This document shows, one piece after another, positions 16,666 through 23,339 of a DNA stretch of 23,339 bases. The position numbers were made by a program, and so were the translations under genes. Source of the stretch: Phallusia fumigata (taxonomy: Eukaryota > Chordata > Ascidiacea > Phlebobranchia > Ascidiidae); contig QXVZ01020180.1 in assembly GCA_008931825.1 (NCBI GenBank), forward strand, positions 7,527 through 30,865, given 5' to 3'. Every line of letters begins with the position of its first letter. Positions within the stretch are counted from its first letter, which is position 1. The notes below the pieces were generated by a model. The model did no database searches, was not told the origin of the DNA, and was given only the letters and a program-made list of their open reading frames with translations.

Positions 16666-19600
16666 TCAATTGTCTGTACAACCCAGCACATTGTCATCAG
16701 CTTCATTACAAGCATCCAAAACATGTTCGTTAAAATGTTCTGGATCGTCGGCATACACATGATGGCCCACTTCGCCTTCCAAAACCTATAAACCAGTGAC
16801 ATTCAAACTACTATAGTCTTGAATTGTGAACTGTTTTTAGGCAGTAAGCAGCAGACTTGGGGCAGGCAACATAGCTCAGTAAAAAAAAACATCTATTCCC
16901 AGGAAGGTGGTTGCTGTCAGTTAAATGCTTTCGTCGGTTTAACTTTTTAATAATTACTGACAAGAAACTCTGATTTTGCAATAGGTTTAAGCCTGTATGA
17001 CTGATTTACAGTTCTACCTAGTATCACATGTCAAGGCTGAGTTTGTTATCCAATTACAACTGATATAACTGAAAGCAAAAGCTGTACAAGTTTGCATGGT
17101 GCTGACTACAACTGATCACTGTTTACAAACTTGTCACTATACAATCTAAACAGATTTTATCTTCTGTTTTGGTCTGCTGATGTAAATCATTACTTTACAA
17201 TCAAAACCAGGTTTGATACTTTAAAATAGCACGATAAAGTACATACAACTAGTCATTACTTATTCTACCATACTGTCTGGCTCATTCTCAGAACGTTCAC
17301 AACTTAAAAATATTGGATTTTTAAAAATTGAACACTGAATTTGCAGTGGCAAAAGAGTAAGTGGGAATGATTTGGCAATAAAACGTTTTTAATGATAACT
17401 TACATGTATTGTAACTTTGTTGGGAAGGAGCTCTTTGACTTTTTGCCCCGACGATCGATCCATCCAAGATTTTGCGCCATAAATAAAAGTCACAGGAATG
17501 TTTGCATCTAGTTTGTCTAAAAACATGCAGAAATGTACACTTTCTGGGTGCGAGTTACAAAAAAAATCAATTAAAACAACCCTGCTCTGAATATTTGATT
17601 GACGATTTAATGGAGATGTTTTTGGTACTAACCTATTCTGTTCATCATTGGAAATACTGCATAACCAACATGTTGATTCAATTGCTTGAAAGCTACCTCT
17701 CCACTAAAATGTAGAAAACACCAATTACATATCTAAACCAGCCTTCAGCAACATAATTTATTTTTTCATTTTTGTTCTTTGACAGTAGTGCATGAGCCCA
17801 AAATGTGAAAAAAATCTGTGTATTAATACTTGGCTAATAAAATGTAGGTATGCTTTTTCCAAAACATTGTTTCAAATGCAAAATCTAACCAAACTAATTT
17901 GATTTATGCTACCAGACCAGGTTGGCTCTTCTTTGTTAGCCTGTTAATTAAATATTGAACACAAATCACTTTATAACCTCGGTCTCCCAGCATTGCAGTG
18001 GTAAATATATTTTGTCACAGCGTTTTTATTGTGGGCTGTAGCTTCAGGAAACCTCTGCTTGAAATCTTTCCGAAAACGTTTGATCAATCGTGGGCCTGTT
18101 TACAAAACAACATTGGTCAACTTTAAAATTTTTACTGACGAATTAAGATTCAGTTTATTTACTTTCATNGTCACAGGAATGTTTGCATCTAGTTTGTCTG
18201 AAAACATGCAGAAATGTAAACTTTCTGGGTGCAAGTTACAAAAAAAAATCAATTAAAACAACCCTGCTCTGAATATTTGATTGACGATTTGATGGAGATG
18301 TTTTTGGTACTAACCTATTCTGTTCATCATTGGAAAAACTGCATAACCAACATGTTGATTCAATTGCTTGAAAGCTGCCTCCCCACTAAAATGTAGAAAA
18401 CACCAATTACATATCTAAACCAGCCTTCAGGAACATAATTTATTTTTTCATTTTTGTTCTTTGACAGTAGTGCATGAGCCCAAAATGTGAAAAAAAATCT
18501 GTATTAATACTTGGCTAATAAAATGTAGGTATGCTTTTTCCAAAACATTGTTTCAAATGCAAAATTGCAAAATCTAACCAAACTATGTTAGGAATTTGAT
18601 TTACGCTACCAGACCAGGTTGGCTCTTCTTTGTTAGCTTATTAATTAAATATTGAACACAAATCACTTTATAACCTCGGTCTCCCAGCATTGCAGTGGTA
18701 AATATATTTTGTCACAGCGTTTTTATTGTGGGCTGTAGCTTCAGGAAACCTCTGCTTGAAATCTTTCCGAAAACGTTTGATCAATCGTGGGCCTGTTTAC
18801 AAAACAACATTGGTCAACTTTAAAATTTTTACTGACGAATTAAGATTCAGTTTATTTACTTTCATGGAGAAAAGGCATAAAGACCCACAGTACATGTCAT
18901 TTTCTGTTTGCTTGTAATAAAATATTTGTCAAGCACTCTGTGTATGTTAGAATTAAAAACTCACAACATAAAAAAAATTGTACCCTCATGTTTTTCTAGG
19001 TATGTAGATAAGTTTTGACCTGATACATAGAGATTTATCCTAAAAATAAAAGGGTGCAAACATTATTGTTTTCTGAGTTTTTAAGCTCGTGATACAAGGT
19101 CTATTCAGCCCAATGAGCAATGATTCTACAGGGAAAATTTCATTTTTCAGTTTGTCGTTTAACGTTACAGTTTTATCCTTTGGGGGTGTATGACTGGGTA
19201 AAACTTTTTAAACTCAAAATAATAAACATAAATAAAGTATAAGGTGCCTAATGCCATCAGTATTACTGCATGTTTGCAGATATTTTTGGCACTCAAAACA
19301 GTTGAACTTACCGTACGGACCACAGCACCTCATGATTCCAAGTGGATTGAAAGGTTCAGCGATTCTTAAGATTAATTTAACCCACCAGGGTAAACGCTCC
19401 AAATCTTCTGGTTTGGGTTCCGGAAAGCCCCAGGGGTCAGCCAGAATTAAACTTTTAACCCTATGAAAGAAAACTGGGGTAAAGTTGAAATCGATAAAGT
19501 TATCATCAAAAATTTAATGGCCTTGTTTGAAATCATGGTGGACTGGGTTTGGACCAAGATTCTTTTATCCGAGTTTTCTTGGAGTTTTTATTTAGAGTTT

Positions 19601-21744
19601 TTACATGTACAAAAACATAAAGAAATGTCCAACGCAATTTCAGTTAATCTGGATGAAATTGTGGTGATAAAAGCAAATGATAAAAGTTGCTCTTTTTACA
19701 TCTCCTTATCCTGATTTTTCACTTTACAATCGCAAATTCACACACCAAATCACAATGCACTTGCATGTTTATTCACAGCAACTGTTTACTGCTAGATACT
19801 TGCTTCTTTGCATTGAATATACTGTGCAGTTTACAGAATTGTACCATCGTAAGACTAACTGCTGCCTTTTGGGCATGCAGTGCAAAAGTTATATGCATCA
19901 ATTAATTCATTTGGTTTTCAAGGAATTTTATCAGGAATTCTGTCAGCAATGTGTTAAACTAAGATGATTTTTTAATTAACCACCAATTACATCAGCGCTT
20001 CCCAACCAGTGGTCCGATGCTCTTTCTGGAGGGCCATAAAGCATTGTCACTAGTGTTCTTGTACGAATCAGTTAGTTTAGCTTACTAATTTGGAATTTAA
20101 GTTAATTTTGTGCAGCTTTTGTTGTAATTCACTGTTATCGTAGTTCTAGTTTCATTGCAGTGGACCGCCGAATTATTTGGTCTATAAAAGTGGGCTGCGA
20201 ATTGAAAAAGGTTGTGAACCACTGATCTACATAACATCAAGCTTAGAACATGGCTTTACTAGTATTACTTATTGCAATAAAAAAGTATGTCATTTTAAAG
20301 TGCATAGACATAACCCAGAATGAGTTGACTAAAAGTGATGTATAATGTGTAACTAGTATATTGTTGTCTTGGAACAAATATTAACCACCAGAAAGGTCAG
20401 AACACCTGCCAATGTCAACAAGATTGTTTGTTCAACGGAGATCACAAAGTATGGCTGTTAAACTTAATGATTTTTTGTATTTGTCAAGTGTTGTCATTTA
20501 AACACACAATGCAAAACAGAAATGACAACCTGTTAAATAACAGAATTAGACATAGTGTGCTTTTGTCCTGTGATTTCTGGGTGATTTAAACCTATTTGTC
20601 AGTAAAAAACTTTATTTACAAACCAGTGACATAAATTAGCCATAAAGTGGACACTTAACTACAAATGTGTTGATAATTCTATAAAGTTTTACCTTCGAGG
20701 GTATTTAAGTGCATACAAAGAGGCAAGATATCCTCCGAAACTATGTCCGAGCAAAATCATTTTCTCAATATTGACAGCCCCCCTCCAATCCTCGATTGAT
20801 TGAATAAAAGTTTCTTCAGCTTCTTCAGGACTGTCATTAAATGTCGGACGACTGCTTCGAGCAAAACCAAGTAAATCAAATGTGTACACCGGCCGCTCTC
20901 TGCTCAATGCTTCATAGTTCATCGCCTGACAAATTGTGAAAAAACAGCATGCAGGAAGATTTAGATTACTACAAGCTATTTTTTAGTTGTCACATTTGTT
21001 TAAGACACAACAAAATATTGTTTTAACTGTTGCTTGCTCTCAGTAATTTAATGGTTTTCAGCAAAAAACTTTACTAACCCAAAATCCAATCCCACCAGCA
21101 AATCCATGCAACATCACCAGTGGAGTTTTGTCATTTACATCGGCATTGGCAATCACAGTCCATAGACTTTCACCACTTGGTAGATCCACATACATTTTTT
21201 TTAATGGACACTTTACACCTTAAAATGTAAAAAAAATATTTTTTTAGCGAAGGACATATAAGTGGGTGGGATTACATCTAAATGGGCAAAATAGTATTAT
21301 TTACTGGGCTGATGCCATACTTCTCATTATTTTACCAATTACTGCTAATGCGGTGTAATTTTTTCATCATTTGTCACACCCCAACACACTAACTTTTCAG
21401 CATTCTTGTTTCTGCTTTTATAAGATGTTGTTCCGATGTCGGTTTCCACTGACAACAGCCTGTTGTGGAACTGTTGAATAAATCAAATATTGAGGCAAAC
21501 AATGCTCAATTAAACATGTGACAATTGTTGTGTACAACTGTTATGAAAATAAACTCTACATTTGGTGTTACAATTTACAAAATCAGCTTTAATTTAAAAG
21601 TATAAATAGCTTTCAAAACAAGTTGTTTAGCTTGTGAAAGTTGTCCTCTTTAAATAATCACCTTTCCAATTCAAATCCTTCATCATTCATCTCTCCAACT
21701 CCCTTCAGACTTTCCAGTTCTTCCATTTGAGAAAGTTTTAGCAT
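16666..21744 (-). CDS. ABHD4: ABHD4/ABHD5-family alpha/beta hydrolase, nine exons
   Basis: Exons on the minus strand: 21662-21744, 21394-21470, 21079-21218, 20693-20925, 19312-19460, 18675-18792 (twin 17978-18095), 18315-18385 (twin 17633-17703), 17404-17516 and 16666-16785. Using each twin once, all phases agree and give 367 residues, against about 340-350 in vertebrates. The fold landmarks are in order: a Trp-containing N-terminal block ([10 protein letters not shown]), [11 protein letters not shown] (oxyanion region), [13 protein letters not shown], the nucleophile elbow GHSFGG with S162, ADPWGFPE, the KYIYHCNA block, D310 in YGAKSWMD and H336 in GHHVYAD. The H-x4-D motif is H336-D341. Vertebrate ABHD4 keeps the serine and hydrolyses N-acyl phospholipids; ABHD5 (CGI-58) has Asn there and acts as a lipase co-activator. 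The serine argues for an enzyme, but the gene may predate the ABHD4/5 split. The start codon is the first Met of the frame; an AG at 21781-21780 lies 36 nt upstream. Confidence 0.93.
17489..18168. repeat. Tandem duplicate 3, copy A (ABHD exons 6-7 and start of exon 8)
   Basis: 680 bp repeated after the N at 18169. It contains exon twins 17978-18095 and 17633-17703 and the first part of exon 8. The exon 7 twin here encodes GEVAF where copy B encodes GEAAF. Confidence 0.9.
18170..18865. repeat. Tandem duplicate 3, copy B
   Basis: 696 bp, near-identical to 17489-18168 apart from scattered substitutions and a net 16-bp insertion near 18565-18595. It contains complete exons 18675-18792 and 18315-18385 and only the first 28 bp of exon 8 (18170-18197), cut off by the N. 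Confidence 0.9.
19993..20224. mobile_element. hAT-like MITE, 232 bp
   Basis: Left end CAGCGCTTCCCAACC and right end (other strand) CAGTGGTTCACAACC match at 12 of 15. The flanking 8-mers aattacat (19985-19992) and atctacat (20225-20232) match at 6 of 8. The CAG start and the wording are typical of hAT MITEs. No coding capacity. In the ABHD intron between 20693 and 19460. Confidence 0.65.
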
Positions 21745-21838
21745 AAAATCAGTAACAGTGTTAACAAATGGAATTTGGGCTGTCAAATATTCATAAAAAA
21801 TGACCTAACAAGCATAGCACTAACAGTTGCAAATACTA

Positions 21839-22130
21839 AGGGATGCCAACTCTGTTAGGTTACAATAAAGGACACCCGATATTTTATCATGTCTCGAAAA
21901 CACACTTCCAATTAATATATCGATCTGACAATAACATGCAACATTGACTACTATTACAAATTTTCTAATATGTTTAAAAAGTACGGCTCTATTTTGAGAA
22001 AGTGCACATCACTACCTTGTTGTAGCTTGTATAATACAGTTACACCATATTTGTTTCAAAATAATAGACAAGGACAAATAGAGCTAGATAAAGGACAGTC
22101 CTATAAAACCAAAATCGGTTGGCAACTCGT
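21839..22130. mobile_element. Possible MITE upstream of the ABHD start
   Basis: GGATGCCAAC near the left end and AGTTGCCAAC (other strand) near the right end form a gapped inverted repeat. The flanks aaatacta and atataata match at 6 of 8 but are AT-rich. The plus-strand open frame across it has no recognisable product. Weak case. Confidence 0.3.
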
Positions 22131-22277
22131 ATATAATATGCCCCGTATAATACGTGTAAACCTTATGCCAACGCTCCGTTATACCTTGAACTTGTTTCTT
22201 TTCAATGACTTGCAGTAAATTGACAGAGATTTTTTTCGACACATGCTTGTAGTCAGCTAACCTACAACGCTAATATT

Positions 22278-22294
22278 TGCTGAGTCACGCAGCA
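22278..22294. promoter_or_regulatory. Possible AP-1/Maf-type site
   Basis: tgctgagtcacgcagca contains the AP-1 core TGAGTCA; on the other strand it reads RTGACTCAGCA, the Maf/Nrf2-type antioxidant element. It lies about 530 bp upstream of the ABHD start codon. Single sites of this length occur by chance. Confidence 0.25.
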
Positions 22295-23101
22295 TTATTG
22301 AACAGCGTATTTCTCCTCACAAGGACAAAATTCTTTTCGGACGTGCATAATCTGCCAGTTTCAGCTGATGCAACTTGGTTGATATGTAATCCAAGCGTTG
22401 GAAAAAAACAAACAAAACAATTAGTAAAAGTTGCTCAATAATTTAGGGTACAGGTGATTTGTTTGTTTCATTTATTATTGATAGAATTTAGGGAGAAATG
22501 ACTGCAGGAATACTTTTCTTTTTTACTAATACAAAAAATCGCACTGTGAAAGCTGGGTCAAACTGTGTAAAATATTTGGCCTAATTTGTGTCTTTTACTG
22601 TCAGCATTTTTGTCATGAGAAAACACAAAATTGGTAATATTGTAAGCCTATTTGCATTCGGAACAAAATATATCCAAACAGTTAGGCAGTAGATATTAGT
22701 CATGATCCAATTAGTTTCTGAGAACATTTTATTTGTTGCGATAAAAAACTCAACAAAACTGGAAATGATTCAATCCAACAGATTTACGCTCACACCAAAT
22801 CTGACTGACACAGTAGCTCATAAAGTTACATTTAAAACAGATGAGGCTTTTGTGTCTGTACATGCACTGCATCTTCAATGAAGCGCACATGGCAGAATTA
22901 AAACCCAATGCAAACAAATAAACAGTTTTTTTCAGAAAAAACTCGCAGAATCGGTGTAAAGAGCATGACAACATGTTCTAGTGGAGGTCAGAAGTTGTAA
23001 ACAGTGAGTCAATAAACTTTAGTTAGTGGCAGAAAAGTGCATGCTTTATGTTCTTGTTGTTGGGAAATGTAGGAATAGTGAACTAACTGACGTAAGTATG
23101 A
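22295..23101. other. Upstream of ABHD, no gene seen
   Basis: AT-rich sequence with no exon fitting the ABHD N-terminus, no RNA gene and no repeat that I can support. Confidence 0.4.
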
Positions 23102-23320
23102 CAAATTACCTATTTTGTGGTTAAAAAATTGACGAAAAGTTTAAAATGGTGCAGTACTATTGAAGAAATTCAGAATGGTTTGTTGAAAAGAATTACATTT
23201 CTCATAAAACAGGGTTTTTATGCTGCGAAATATCAAAGTTTAAAAATACCCTTTCGAAACAAAAATACAGATGGTGAACAAATTTACCAGTTATTGCAGG
23301 TATTTAACTGCACAACAAAG
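23102..23320 (+). CDS. Possible partial exon of an unknown gene
   Basis: An open frame of 73 codons without an ATG, with protein-like composition (for example LKWCSTIEEIQNGLLKRI), ends at a possible donor (AAG before GTAAAC at 23321) or earlier at GCAG before GTATTT (23300). No convincing acceptor marks its left end. The family is not recognised. The window ends 19 bases later. Confidence 0.25.
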
Positions 23321-23339
23321 GTAAACCTTTGACAGCACA

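Noticed and set aside
18029..18917. Two near-identical plus-strand frames at 18029 and 18726
   Set aside because: They are antisense shadows of the duplicated ABHD exon 6, whose minus-strand frame matches the family.

Overview
The window reads as a compact invertebrate chordate genome, most probably a solitary ascidian of the Ciona type. The evidence is AT-rich DNA, intron-split metazoan genes with small introns, proteins close to their vertebrate counterparts, and dense small transposons. The genus is an inference. Gene models were built by hand: each exon pair below keeps a consistent splice phase and GT/AG borders.

Layout. (1) 1-4878, minus strand: the 5' half of ERMP1 (ER metallopeptidase, M28 family), seven exons, running off the left edge. 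(2) 4879-6693: intergenic, with a tRNA-derived SINE-like head and a dispersed repeat. (3) 6694-13274, minus strand: a complete seven-exon secreted CAP/GLIPR1-like gene with a Cys-rich hinge and a Thr-rich mucin-like tail; its introns are full of SINE pieces, a minisatellite and a MITE. (4) 13275-14731: divergent intergenic region. (5) 14732-15608, plus strand: a small three-exon gene for a 91-residue, probably mitochondrial, COX7A-like protein. (6) 16666-21744, minus strand: a complete nine-exon ABHD4/ABHD5 alpha/beta hydrolase. (7) 21745-23339: its upstream region and a possible partial exon of an unknown plus-strand gene at the right edge. The genes share no evident pathway; they look like ordinary single-copy neighbours.

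The most striking object is a complete hammerhead ribozyme at 2094-2145 (minus strand). All conserved core bases and three paired stems are present. It sits at the 3' end of a 119-bp insertion flanked by a perfect 15-bp target-site duplication, in sense orientation inside an ERMP1 intron. Two degenerate hammerhead-like cores (near 7545 and 10484) lie in CAP introns or repeats. Three hAT-type MITEs are supported by terminal inverted repeats and 8-bp target duplications (4246-4633 has a perfect duplication), and a fourth is possible.

The window carries three single-N positions (9867, 10973, 18169). Each lies at the boundary of a near-identical tandem duplication. Two of the duplications carry coding exons: exon 3 of the CAP gene, and exons 6-7 plus part of exon 8 of ABHD. 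The likeliest reading is two haplotypes placed end to end during assembly, not real exon duplication.
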